In this document: piece after piece, positions 32,651 through 44,505 of the stretch
How positions within the stretch are numbered: position 1 is the first letter of the stretch
How the letters are laid out: the number at the start of each line of letters is the position of its first letter
Source of the DNA: Mallotus nudiflorus
Lineage: Eukaryota; Streptophyta; Magnoliopsida; Malpighiales; Euphorbiaceae
Direction: 5' to 3'
Assembly: GCA_947683625.1 (NCBI GenBank)
Contig: CANTUR010000641.1
Location: 310,001-374,000 of the forward strand
Length of the DNA stretch: 64,000 bases
The notes under the pieces: model-generated
What the model was told of the DNA's origin: nothing
The model's database searches: none
Seen by the model: the letters and a program-made list of their open reading frames with translations, nothing else
Position numbers and translations under genes: made by a program

Positions 32651-35043
32651 CAAATTAAAATTGTAATAATAAGAATCAGTTGTCAAAAAAATATAAGAAA
32701 AACTGATCAGACACTTAAACCTTTAAAACATTAGTTGGTAGAAATATATAAAAGTGCAAACGCTAGCCATTAATTTCGAAACGGTGATGCTATCGATGGA
32801 GTTTCCATGTGCAGAATTAAAAATGGTTTTCGACCTCTTGCAAATGGTTTTTTGAGCATAGGGATAAGCATTGTAAGGTCAAAACAACATTAATCATGTG
32901 CCAAATATGTACTAACAATTTGGTCAAAAACAACGCTTAGCCAGTTGTTATCCCAATATTACAAAATAATAATAATAAAATAAAAATAACAAATATTTTC
33001 TATTTTAAAATAACTAATTTTTATATGTTTTCAAAATTTTGATAAAAATAAATTAAATTTTACTTTTATGGGTTAAAATATTTATTTTTTTGATTAAGAA
33101 TATAAATTTAAACAAAAGAACTTTGAAAAAATTTAAATCTATACCAAATTATTTTAAGTAGATTTAAACTAGAAAACTCATTACTTCGTGTTTAAACTTT
33201 CACGATTTATTTTATTGAGTTTTTATATATTTTTTATTTTATTAAATTATTTTATTATTATATATATTCTACTGAATGTTTATACCATTATTTTAATTTC
33301 ATTAAGAATTTTTTAATTAACTGTCATTAAGAGTGTGGAATTTGCCCACTGTAAAAAATTACCAGCAAAATGTCAATTTGTCCCTGAATTATATTGAAGT
33401 ACAAATAAAACTAAAAAATAATTCTGGGTCCCACACTTCCAGTAATTCTCCACCAAGTTCATCTGCCCCCTATCCTCCTCCTTTTTCCACCTCTTCATCT
33501 TTCTAAATCAAAAGTTAATGGGGCAATTGCTATTAACTTTATATATTTTGAATTATTATATTATTTAAAAAAAATTTATTTATTTTTAAAATTTATAAAA
33601 TTATATACTATTTTATTTTTAAAAAAAAGTTAATAAATATTAATTATTATAAAGGTTAGAGATGAATAAAAGTGTTAGTTATTTTTTTATTACTATTATT
33701 TTATTTATTACGTCAAAAAGTCTTCAGTATTGATAAAAATATTTGTACATGGGTTAACAAAATAATAATACTAATAAGGGCTAAAAAAAAATACAATAAA
33801 TATTTAAGGATTCAATAAAATAAATTGTAAAAGTTTAAAGATGAAGTTATGGGCTTCGTTATGGATTTAGAGACAAAGTCCTCCGACGCAACACGATTTT
33901 GTGCACCCCATCCGGTGCTAAGCCGCAGTGCCAAATTAGATCTGGGTTGCACTATCGGTCACGGTATTCTTGTTTTTTTTTTTTTACAAATTAATACAAT
34001 ATGTTTAGTTAATTATTCAATTTAGTCCAAGTTTTTATTATGTTTATAATTTCTTTAAATAATTTAGTTTAAGTTTTAATATATACAACCTAGTCCAAAT
34101 TTTTAGTTTAAATCATGTTATTTGTTCTTAAACTTAAAAAATAATATATTAAAATGAATACGTAATATAAAAATAAATACGCAATAAAGAATTTTATTCA
34201 ATAAATTTATAACCAAATATTACATAGAATTCATAATTTAGATTTTTATAACTATATAATTTTTGGAAAAAATAAATTAATAATAATTTTTTATTTTATT
34301 ATTAACAAGAAATAATCAATTTATAAATTTTAATAAAAGTAATTAATAATTTAGGAAAATATTTTTATTGGACAAATATGTAAACAAAAAGTAAATATGG
34401 GTGTAAAGTGTTAAACACATAAAGAATATAATATTAGCCTAAGGAATATAAAATTAAATATAAAATGCAACATATAAAGAACAGCTTTTAGACTTAAAAA
34501 TGAAGTAATGGATTATAATAAAATTACTATAAAAATTACATTTTTAAATTGAAATTTGCTACATTTTAGTATTATATGTTGGACATAACCTTATCATGTA
34601 AAAATTACTCATATATGCAAAATTCACACATTGATTAATTGATTTTTATTTAATTTTTTTATTTAGTATTATATATTTAGTAGTTATAATACTTGTAACT
34701 AATTTAGATTGAATCAAATCAACTCTATAATGACGGTAAAAAAATTTTTTATATTTATTTTTGTATACAAAAATATTAAATTTAAAATTTTATTTAAAAA
34801 AATTGAAGTATAAAAAACCCTTGTTAATGTTAGAGGTAAAAGCAGATTGAGCACACCTCCCCATGTCTGGACAGGGGCACCACGGTGGGTCTCGGTTCGA
34901 GCACAGTGGAATCATAAAAACTGAATAAACTTTATAATAATAATAATACATACATACAAAGGGACAATTGACCCTTACTCTTACAGACATTTTATTTTTT
35001 CCGCGCATTGTTTTTCTCTTCTCATATTTTAGTCCTTCTATGG
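32184..35043. other. AT-rich intergenic spacer
   Basis: No gene seen. It holds an (AT)n run (32608-32649), poly-T and poly-A tracts, and two small GC-richer islands (about 33885-33975 and 34845-34915) in otherwise very AT-rich DNA. The stretch 32450-32710 partly resembles 44010-44285 on the other side of the SCPL gene. Confidence 0.6.
32608..32649. repeat. (AT)n microsatellite
   Basis: About 20 AT units. Confidence 0.95.
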
Positions 35044-35052
35044 TACAAATAT

Positions 35053-36090
35053 GGCAAAACTCATTTTAATGTCACTAAATTTATCGGTATTTTAGCTTTA
35101 AATTTTTAAGAGTTCATTTTATATATTTAGGCTCTTAAACTTTACGGATTTAAAATTTTAAAATTTTTTATCAGTTTTTTAATCCAAATAATTTTCTTTT
35201 GATCCCTAAAATTTTATATTTCTACATTTATATTATTTTTTACTTTTTAATATTTATATCACTTTTAAATTTTTTTATAGTAAAAAATAAATTTACTTAT
35301 TTTAATTTTTAATATTTCAAATTTGATATACATATTTAAATAATTTTAAATTTTAAATATAAATAAACAAGTTAATGCTACGGAAAAAAATTATAATAAT
35401 ACTATTATTTTCCACAATAGTATAAATTATTGTAAATAAATTTTTATAATATAGATTTTTTTTATGTACCCATAAAGCATGGTAAAAAAAATAAAATTTA
35501 AGAAAACGGTTAAAAAAAGTTTGAGTTTGTTGAAAAATCTATCACTGTTTTTTAGTAACATACAGGTATGCATTTGTATCCACTATTTATAACAGTTATA
35601 CTATAACAAATTATTCACAATAAAGTAATTGAAATTTTATACCAAAAAAATTATTAAAAATATAAAATTTAAATTTTGAAGAATTAAAAAATATTTTTTT
35701 ATTGTAATATCTTTTAATTATGGTTTTTTGTTATCATAATATTTTATTTTGAAAACAGTAGTTTTATTATAATTATTTAAAATGTATATAAATTTATATT
35801 TTTACTTTGAAATATTAAAAATTAAAATAAGCAAATTTATTTTTTTACTGGAAAGAAATTTTAAAAGTGATATAAGTGTTAAAAGGTAAAAAAAAATGGT
35901 ACGAATATTAGAAACATAAAATTTCAAAGAAAAAAAGAAAATAATTTTTGTTAAAATATTAATAATGAGATTTAAAACTTCAAATTCATGAAATTTGAAG
36001 GCTTAGATATACAAAATAAAACTTTAAGGGTCTAAAGCTTATATATACTAAAAAATTGATAAATTTAAAGGCATCAAAATGGATTTTGCC
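35053..36090. mobile_element. MULE-like foldback MITE with long inverted repeats
   Basis: 1038 bp. The left end GGCAAAACTCATTTTAATG pairs with the reverse complement of the right end, GGCAAAATCCATTTTGATG. The similarity continues inward for roughly 300 bp as imperfect inverted arms, through CTTTAAATTT..., TTAGGCTCTTAAACTTTA and a shared AAATTTACTTATTTTAATTT core. The flanks TACAAATAT (35044-35052) and TACAAACAA (36091-36099) agree at 6 of 9 positions, as expected for an old 9-bp Mutator-type duplication. No coding capacity. Confidence 0.7.
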
Positions 36091-36454
36091 TACAAACAAA
36101 TATACATACAAATGAAATTAGAACTATTAGATTAATACTTTTGTCATTGATACATTTTACAGATACTAGTACTTAAAAAATAATTAACAATTATAATTAA
36201 ATAAAAATAAATCTAACGATTCTAATACAAACGTTTCTACCGTAGCAATATCCCTTATATTTACATATAAAACTTCATACCCACCGGTTAGTGTAAAGAA
36301 ACTTCCCCACCTATTTCAACTCCAAACCTTTCAGTCAAACTAGTTCCATTGGCAAAAACATCTTATTCCTAGTAAAAGAATGGTTGAAAATTCGTTTCTA
36401 TAAAACAAGTGTTTTTTTGTTTTATTTGTTTAAACGACCTTTTTTTTTTTTTTA

Positions 36455-36475
36455 GTTAATGTTCTATATATACAT
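36455..36475 (+). promoter_or_regulatory. Candidate TATA region of the SCPL gene
   Basis: TTCTATATATACATATTTA lies about 160 bp before the ATG at 36632, a plausible distance. The surrounding DNA is so AT-rich that the call is weak. Confidence 0.3.
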
Positions 36476-36561
36476 ATTTATATTTTTTGTAAATTTACTA
36501 TTTTGATAAATACATATATTTTCATTTTAAAATAACAAGCTTAGTTTTCAACAGTTAAATA

Positions 36562-36579
36562 CTAAGCTTGGAAGCTTAG
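36562..36579. promoter_or_regulatory. Perfect inverted repeat upstream of the SCPL gene
   Basis: CTAAGCTTGGAAGCTTAG: two 8-bp arms around GG, 53 bp before the chosen start codon. It lies in the presumed promoter or 5' UTR. Role unknown. Confidence 0.5.
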
Positions 36580-36631
36580 TTTGTTCAATACAAGCAGCCG
36601 GGTGCCTATCATCTTCCTCAAAAGTCAAAAC

Positions 36632-37873
36632 ATGGGTTTGAGCCATCACTCTCGTTTTGTTCTTCTTCTTCTTCTTCTTTTGTTTGGTTCCAGAATGATA
36701 GCAACTGTCTTAAGTAAAGGAACAGCCAGGAACTTACCAGGTTATGATGGTGATCTTCCATTCAAACTTGAAACTGGGTACGGTATCTTAATCATTTTTA
36801 AGTTCATTAATAGCAATTTAATTACAATTTTTGAAAGTATAATTATGTTTTTTTTTTCTTTTTAAAATGATTATGTGTGTGCATATGGATGATTAGATAT
36901 GTTGGTGTGGGAGCAAATGAAGATGTGCAACTTTTCTACTATTTTGTTGAGTCTCAGAATAAACCAGAGAAAGACCCTCTCATGCTTTGGATCAATGGAG
37001 GCCCTGGTTGCTCCAGTCTTGCATCATTTTTCTTTGAAAATGGTATTTTAACAATTATCTTAATTCTTTTATTTATATACATAAAATATTTAATGGTAAA
37101 TTTTTATTTCAGATAAAAAATGAATGTTTAAAAAAATTAGTAACGAAAGGTGTTTCTTTTCTTTTTTTTATTCCTTGTCTAATTAGTGATCATCCTCCTG
37201 AATACTTTGAAAATTTATCAGCATATGGATACATATGGGAGGTTGAATATGTTCTTAAAATCGTTCGAAAATATGTATTTTTTACTAAGTCATAAATTAG
37301 GTATCGAAATAATATTAATAAAAAATAATATGCCTGTTTGTATAAAAATTTAAATATTTGTGATTTTTTTGCAGTTTTATGTCAAATTTTTTATTTTGGC
37401 ATATATATACTGATTTGTTTAGTAATTAGTAATTTTAGCAAACAATTATTGGGTTAAAATTAAAAAATACTGATGCGATATCTAATAAAATATTAAATTT
37501 TTATCATCTTGTAACTTTTGGCAATTTTATTTTAATTTTCAAACATTAATAAAATATTTAAATTAAATATTTAAAATATTTTAATCTATTTGAGGTAAAA
37601 AAAAAGTGTCAATAAATTAACTAAATTAAATATTTGTTTAACATTAAAAGTTCAGGCAAAATTATAAAAAATTATAAATATTTGAATTTTTTATATACCT
37701 ATAAAGCAAAATAATACAATTTATAAAGTAATCTAAAATTAGTTAATGTATTTTGAACTTCTGTTAGGTCCATTAACAATAGATACTGAAAATTATACTG
37801 GAGGACTACCAAAACTTCTTCCAAATGGAAATTCATGGACAAAGGTAAACATGCTTCAGCTTAGTCCCTTTTT

Positions 37874-37914
<41 letters not shown>

Positions 37915-39520
37915 CAATTTCCTTTAACAATTAAATCACCAGAGAATTTCAATTTCCTTCCAGGTTCTCAATATAATATTTTTAGATGCACCTGTTGGCA
38001 CTGGATTTTCTTACTCCATAACACCAGAAGGTTACATTACAGATGACAATGGATTTGGAGCCCATGTCCATGAATTTATGAAGAAGGTTTGATTCTTTTT
38101 TCTCTTGTAGTAGCACAACATCATTTGTTTATACTTCATTTATATTGTGTGTTTCTGCGTATGAGCAAGCACAGTGGCTTGAGCAACACCAAAATTTTCT
38201 GAACAATCCACTCTACTTAGGTGGAGAAGGGTATTCTGGAAATCCAATTCCAATAGCCATACAAAACATTTTAGATGGTAAGTTGTGCAATTCCTTGTAG
38301 CACAAAGGCCATGGAATTTATTTTTCTTTTAGTACAATAAACTCTGATTTCCAGTAGTAAGAAGAGTCTTGATTAATAAGGATATAACCGAATGACCCCA
38401 TTTCATATAGTAATGCAATTCTTATAAATACTATGTTTTTATTTGTTTGATGTGTAAAATAATTTATTTTTTTGCTTATTTAATTTAAATCAACTTTTTT
38501 ATGGGAAAAAAAAATATAAGATATAAATTCTAAGGCTTACTATTAAAATAGTATCATCTAATCAAGCTAAAACTATTTATACTTGTTAAGATCACTGTTG
38601 TATAGTTTTATATGTATTAAAAAAAATTATATGTATTACATAAAATATTAATCTTTGTATCATTGGCTTGCAGGTAATGAAAAGGGAGATAGACCGATTA
38701 TCAATGTTAAGGTATATGGTTTTATTTCTGATTTTTGACAAAATAGAGTAATTAATTATTTTAAGCATATTTCCATTATACACTTTACATTTGGAATGAA
38801 ACATTATATTAACAGTATATATAGCTCGATTTACAGTAATAAAATAAAAAATTTTACAAAATTAACATCAATATTAGTGGATTACATTTATAAAGTCAGA
38901 TATTTTAATATTGTATTTTGATAATTTAATTGATGGGCACTAGGGATATGCAATGGGGAATCCAGGAACAGACAAAAATATTGATTTCAATTCACAAATT
39001 CCAGTTGCTCACCGATTAGCATTAATATCAGATGAAATATTTGAGGTAAAATTATACCCTTAATTAGCTATAAACATATTTTAATTACTTATTATCAATG
39101 TTAATTATTATGGTTAATTTTCAATTTTTATGATTTTTTTGAAGGATGCAAATGCAAAATGTAATGGCACATTTTTTCCTCGACCAAGCGATGTGAGCAC
39201 TTCATGTGCTAAAGCCCTTGCAGCCATTGATGAGGTTTGGATCACATATCGTGTGTCTAATACATGTTTGCTTCCTTAAATTTGACAATTTTTTTCATTT
39301 TAACTTCTCAATTTATATCCTAATTTAATAAAATAAAATTTATTAACACATTCAGCTCTCAGTTTTTATAAATTGAAAGAAAATTATATAGATATTTAAA
39401 CTAATTCAAGAGTGTTTAACAAGTTGAAGTGTTAAAATGATTAACTTTTCGGTTGAGAAGATAAATTAATGATAAAATATTATAAGTTTATAAAACTAAA
39501 TATGTATTACGTCGATAATA

Positions 39521-39554
<34 letters not shown>

Positions 39555-41702
39555 ATATAAATAAAATTCAAATTAATTAATTATAGTCATTGATGTATAC
39601 ACAACAATTAACCAATTATTGAAATAAATAAAGATAAATTTAACAAAATCTCATTTTATTTGTAAGATATATATATTATACCACAGTAAGAACCGAAAAC
39701 GGTTAGATTAAATTTTGTTTAATTATCATTGTTAATATAAATGTTTTACTTTATTGCAAATAATTAATAATTTTAATTAAATAAAATTAATTGAATAAAA
39801 TTTTATTTATATATATATAAATATATGTATTATTTTAATTATTTGACAAGTAACTAATTAATTAACTTTTGTTGAAATTTTTGCAGCTTCTGTGCCGTAT
39901 ACAGCCAACCCATGTTTTACAGCCTTCTTGCAGTACTAAATGTGGAAATTCAACCGCCAACACAGCCCTTCCCATCGATCCTCCTAGTAAAAAATGCAGT
40001 GTAAAATCTCCCTCTCTCTATCAGCTTGAGAAATTACTTTATTTTTTAAAAAAAAAACGCAAAATAAAATAAATAAAATAAAATAATTATAGAATTATTT
40101 ACAATATTCATTAAGTAATATCTTTTCCAATCTAGCTACCTACTATTTAGTATGATTTTACATTTATTATAATTTTTTAATGCAATTTTGCTCTAAATTT
40201 TACCTTTTCATATTAAAAAAATTACAATGGTAATTTTTAGTGTTATTAGTTAAACCAAAATGAGGAAATATATGACTAACAGTCTACCCAATTGTGTACC
40301 AATTTTATCAGAAATATTCCCAATCCATTACTGAAACCTGGGCAAACAATGCAGATGTCCGAAATGCTCTTCAGATTCGACAGGTACGTATAGTAATATT
40401 TGTTTCTAAAATGCAAATTTATGTTACGTAATGAAGATTACAATTAACATTTGCTTGAACAATTTTTACTGTTATAATATTAGGGTACAATAACCACTTG
40501 GACCTCCTGCGGTGGAGCGTCAAAAAGTTATAATAAAAGTGTTTCAAGTGTTATTAATTATCATAAAAAATTCATTGAGGAAAATCTTCGAGGTTTGATT
40601 TATAGGTAATTAATTACTTTAAATTCTTATTTGGTTACTATGAACATGCCGGTGAGTGGGTTTATGTAGATATTTTTTAGAAAAATATTATTGACTTTAC
40701 ATTATGTGAAAATTAATTAATGTTGAATATTTTCAATAGTGGTGACCATGACTTGTCAATTCCATATATTGCAACACTACAATGGATAAAATTGCTCAAT
40801 TTGCCAATGGTAGAGGCTTGGAGACCATGGCTCTTAAATGGTGAAACTGGAGGGTGAGTTTTAAATGCAGATTAGTACTATATATCTCTCTTTTTATTCA
40901 ATACAAGATTTTCTTTAAGTGATAGATTAATTTTCTATTTAATTACATTATCATATATCATTGAATTTATATTGCCAACACATTAGCATATGAACGGTAA
41001 TTACATAAAAACAATTGAGCATGAAAATGCAGTTTTAGAACAGTTTGAAAATATGAATTAGTTTATATATATATATGTATATTATATTCACACATTTAAA
41101 ATCAATCAGAATATCATCAAACATCTAATTTAAATAAATGAAAAATAATGATTTAGGGTAAAGGAAAAATGCTCAAAATTAAGACAGATTATTTGATAAA
41201 ATGAAATTATGCATTATAATTCTTTTTTATTAACAGAGAATTTAGTAGCAATTTTTTTATGAAATTTAGTTTACACATCAGTGATGATGAAATTAAAACA
41301 CAAGATATTTTTGGGAAAAAAAAAAGTTATTAGACCACTTCTTTGCTTTTATGAAATAAAATAAAACGTCTTAGAGACATTTTTTCAAAATTTTTTAATA
41401 TTAATAATGTTAATATTCTTATTAAAATGTAATTAAGAATGTACATTTGCTTTTGTTGTGTAGATACACAAGGAAGTTAGAAAATGAGAAATTCAGCCTG
41501 ACATTTACAACAGTAAAGGTAAAAAAAAAATATTTGAATTTTTATGTTTGAATGTTTAAACCAATTTCTACATGTTGAAGCAAAATTAATGTTTCTTAAT
41601 ATTAATTCTTACCTTGTCCAGGGAGCAGGCCACTTTGCTGCACAATCCAATGCTGAAGGTTTTGCCATTATTGAGAGGTGGATGGCTGGTGAACCTTTAT
41701 AA
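36632..41702 (+). CDS. Serine carboxypeptidase-like protein, catalytic Ser replaced by Gly
   Basis: Exons 36632-36777, 36897-37042, 37768-37844, 37964-38086, 38175-38277, 38674-38711, 38944-39045, 39145-39234, 39887-40000, 40312-40383, 40484-40605, 40740-40853, 41464-41518 and 41622-41702 join in frame to 460 residues, a normal SCPL length. All introns are GT-AG. A signal peptide with a seven-Leu run (residues 1-27) predicts secretory or vacuolar targeting. Family marks are LETGYVGVG (45-54), the oxyanion loop NGGPGCSS (82-89), LDAPVGTGFSYS, YSGDHD with Asp380, and GAGH with His438. The nucleophile motif GDSYSG reads GEGYSG: codon 183 is GGG (38229-38231). The sequence after His438 (FAAQ) also departs from the usual TAPE. 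By family it is clade I, which includes the acyltransferase-type SCPLs that use glucose esters. With Gly183 it should not form an acyl-enzyme, so it is probably a pseudoenzyme. The alternative start at 36581 would put 17 residues before the signal peptide and is less likely. Confidence 0.9.
39532..39551. repeat. (AT)n microsatellite in SCPL intron 8
   Basis: Ten AT units within the 652-bp intron between exons 8 and 9. Confidence 0.9.
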
Positions 41703-41799
41703 TCCAATTACCTAGTTCACATAGGACATGGCACTCATGCAACAAAGAAAAAAAATAAGATTCTATAATCAGCATGCCAGTTGCTCAAAGAAGTACTTT

Positions 41800-41975
41800 T
41801 TATAATAAGAATTTCGTTATTTCATTTTTTTTATCGATCATTAGAGGGATCAATTTCGTGACTGAATCGAATCAGTCCTAAACATGTGACTTTAAACTCC
41901 TTTTTTTTTATGCCCCTAAGGATTGAACCCATAATCTAAAATCATAGATTCAATTCCATTACTATCAAGCCAAGT
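41800..41975 (-). mobile_element. Candidate tRNA-derived SINE, minus orientation
   Basis: On the minus strand, TGGCTTGATAGTAATGG (41972-41956) resembles a pol III A box, and GGTTCAATCC (41928-41919) is a full B box 27 bp further on. This is the layout of tRNA-derived SINE heads. The body would run left to about 41800. I could not define a tail or target duplication, so the ends are guesses. It lies about 100-270 bp behind the SCPL stop codon and may be part of its 3' flank. Confidence 0.4.
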
Positions 41976-42872
41976 GTTAATAGATAATTTGTCTATATCT
42001 TTATGAAATTATTGTGAATAATGTAAAATGGAGATTGCTATAGCAAGTGTCTATGGTAAATAATCACCTTCAACTATGAAGTGACATTGCAAAATTTAAG
42101 TGTGAAATTAAATGTTTTCCTATGATGAAATAATGATTTAGAATTGCAATATGCATACCTTATATAGTGCGGCTCGTTGATATTGAAATAGTTGAACTTA
42201 TTAGATACTGATTCGTCGAATGTGATCTAGCAATTCTGGTTAAAATTTCATTCCCCTTCTCTTATTGTTCCGAAAGAATATAACTGAAATGAGCGATAAT
42301 GAAATTTGCATATCAAAATATAAAAGAAATATAATACTACAAACTTAATGGACTTGAGCTTTTATATGAAAATTTATGGAGCGATAACTTTTAAATTCAA
42401 AAAAACACTATAAAATTAAAAAATCTCTACAGGAAGCTAAATTTTATTTTCCGAGAATAAATAAAGGTAAAAAAATTCAGAATAAAAAAGGATAGGTACG
42501 AATGAACATAAAATTGTAATTTATAGCTTAAATTTCATCATGAAATTTAGGGAACTTTTATTTTGGATTTCATTTGTAAGTTTCTAATTTCAACATTAAT
42601 AGTTTATATTGATCGAGACACTTGAAAATGATATATTATCGGTTAATTATAATAAATTCAGGTAAGAGTTGAAAGTTTTATAGTCCTAGTTCGGACAAAT
42701 ATGTCTTGTCTTGAAATATATTAAGAAAAATAAATTTTCTACTATTAGTGTTCTTCGTGTATAATTTCTTATTTTAAAAAATAAAAACTTGAACAATATA
42801 TATAATATATATATAAACAATTCTCACTATGAATTTTTTTATATTTCTTAAATTGTATAGAAAAATTAATCT

Positions 42873-42915
<43 letters not shown>

Positions 42916-44480
42916 TTCATTTTAAAAATAAATGAATAAATATTTATTTATTTGTCCATCTCATCCAATTTTTTACATTTAAATAAATATTTATTATTTT
43001 TTATTTGAGAGAATGAAAAAGAATAAATTTATATAGAAGAAATGATTTTTTTATTTAATATTTTAAAAAAAATTAAATGGGAAATTTTTTTTAAAAATTC
43101 CATAAAAATTTAGATATGAATTGTTTTAATATTGTATTAGAATAGTAGATTTAATGAGTATAAAAAATAAATGGTTATATAATATTTTTATTTGATAAAA
43201 ATTTAAATTTTTTGAAAAATTTGTGTTAAAATATTTTTAAACTTTTCTTTGGAGAGGTCAATTTGTTCATTGAGATAAACTTTAGGGACAAATATATATC
43301 TTTATCTAATTTTTTTTGCATGCCAATAATAGTGGACCTCACTAACAATAAAAATTAACAACGCTTATAAAAGATACTTAAATATATAATTTTTAAAACA
43401 ATAAAAGGTTATTTACACCTTGAAAAATATTAGTGGCGAATATAAAATTAAGACACAATATTAGGAGTGTTTTTTATCTTTTCCCTTTTTAATTTGAATA
43501 TTAATACCAAAAAAATAAAAAATTTTAAATCTAATTTTCACTTATTAATATGTTACATATCTTAAAATTTAATAATTGGATCTAATTGGTTAATATATAA
43601 AAGTTTTTGGTTGAATTGATTAAAAAAATTGTTTTGAGCTGAATTGATTTTTTTTTTTGAAAAGTAAATATAGGCCAATCAAATTTGCCAAATTTGGTGG
43701 GTAATTGATTAGAAAATTAGTTTTTAAGGCAATTGATCATCGTATCCAAATTTTGGAGATAAATTGCTCCTTTAGCCAGTAAATATATGCCTAAAACAAT
43801 CAACAACAACCATGCTCCTCACTAAAGCAAGCATTCATTTTTTGTTTTATGCTCCATGCAATCCTTCAAAAGCATTCATATATTAAATTTTGTATATATA
43901 TGGAATTTCTATTGGTTGTTTTTTTCATAACTTTTAATTTAATTGATTAAATATTTTTATATTATTAACTTTATATTTTAAAAATTGAACAACTGTAATA
44001 AATAAAATAAATAAATAATTATTGCTTTCACCATACTTGAATGAATTTATAAAAACTTTTAAAATTATCCATCACATTAATATAAAAGGAGATTTCTAAT
44101 AACGAAATTATTAATTGTTTTGATTATTTACTATTTATAATAATACATTTGCAAAAAAAAAAAAAATCAATACATGCAAATCTTATGACTATTGCCACAC
44201 ACACATATAATATTTTTTTAAAAAAATTTAACCAAATTAAAATTATAATAATAAGCATTTATCAAAAAAATGTAAGAAAAACTTCAAGGTTTAACTAGAT
44301 TAGCAAGTGAGTTTTAGAGTATAAAATATAAAAATTTATAACAAATATTTTATTTTTATTTTTATTAGATTAATAATAAATTTAATATGTTGCTTTTTAT
44401 TTTTAATGGAATTAAGAAAAAAAAATTATTATTACAAAATAAACATCAAAATTAAAATCACAGTTAGAGACATAGCACTA
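41976..44480. other. AT-rich spacer between SCPL and PRP40A
   Basis: No gene seen. Contains a (CA)n(TA)n microsatellite (42873-42915), poly-A/T tracts and a segment (44010-44285) that partly resembles 32450-32710. Confidence 0.6.
42873..42915. repeat. Compound (CA)n(TA)n microsatellite
   Basis: Ten CA units running directly into about twelve TA units. Confidence 0.95.
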
Positions 44481-44483
44481 TTG

Positions 44484-44505
44484 TCCTATATAAATTGTAT
44501 AAAAT
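44484..44505 (+). promoter_or_regulatory. Candidate core promoter of PRP40A
   Basis: TCCTATATAAATTGTATAAA holds a good plant TATA box (TATATAAA). It is followed within about 40 bp by a CT-rich leader (CACCTCCTTCTTCTTCAG), the usual setting of a plant transcription start. A leader intron then runs to 46648, since the coding exon begins after an acceptor TTTTGTAG. The donor of that intron was not pinned down. Confidence 0.5.

Noticed and set aside
34845..34915. GC-richer island with GGTTCGAGCAC, like a pol III B box
   Set aside because: No A box at a suitable distance and no tRNA cloverleaf can be drawn. A lone B-box match is not enough for a tRNA or SINE call.
36581..36631. Upstream in-frame Met of the SCPL gene
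   Set aside because: It would add a 17-residue extension before the signal peptide, which then would no longer be N-terminal; the Met at 36632 is the better start.
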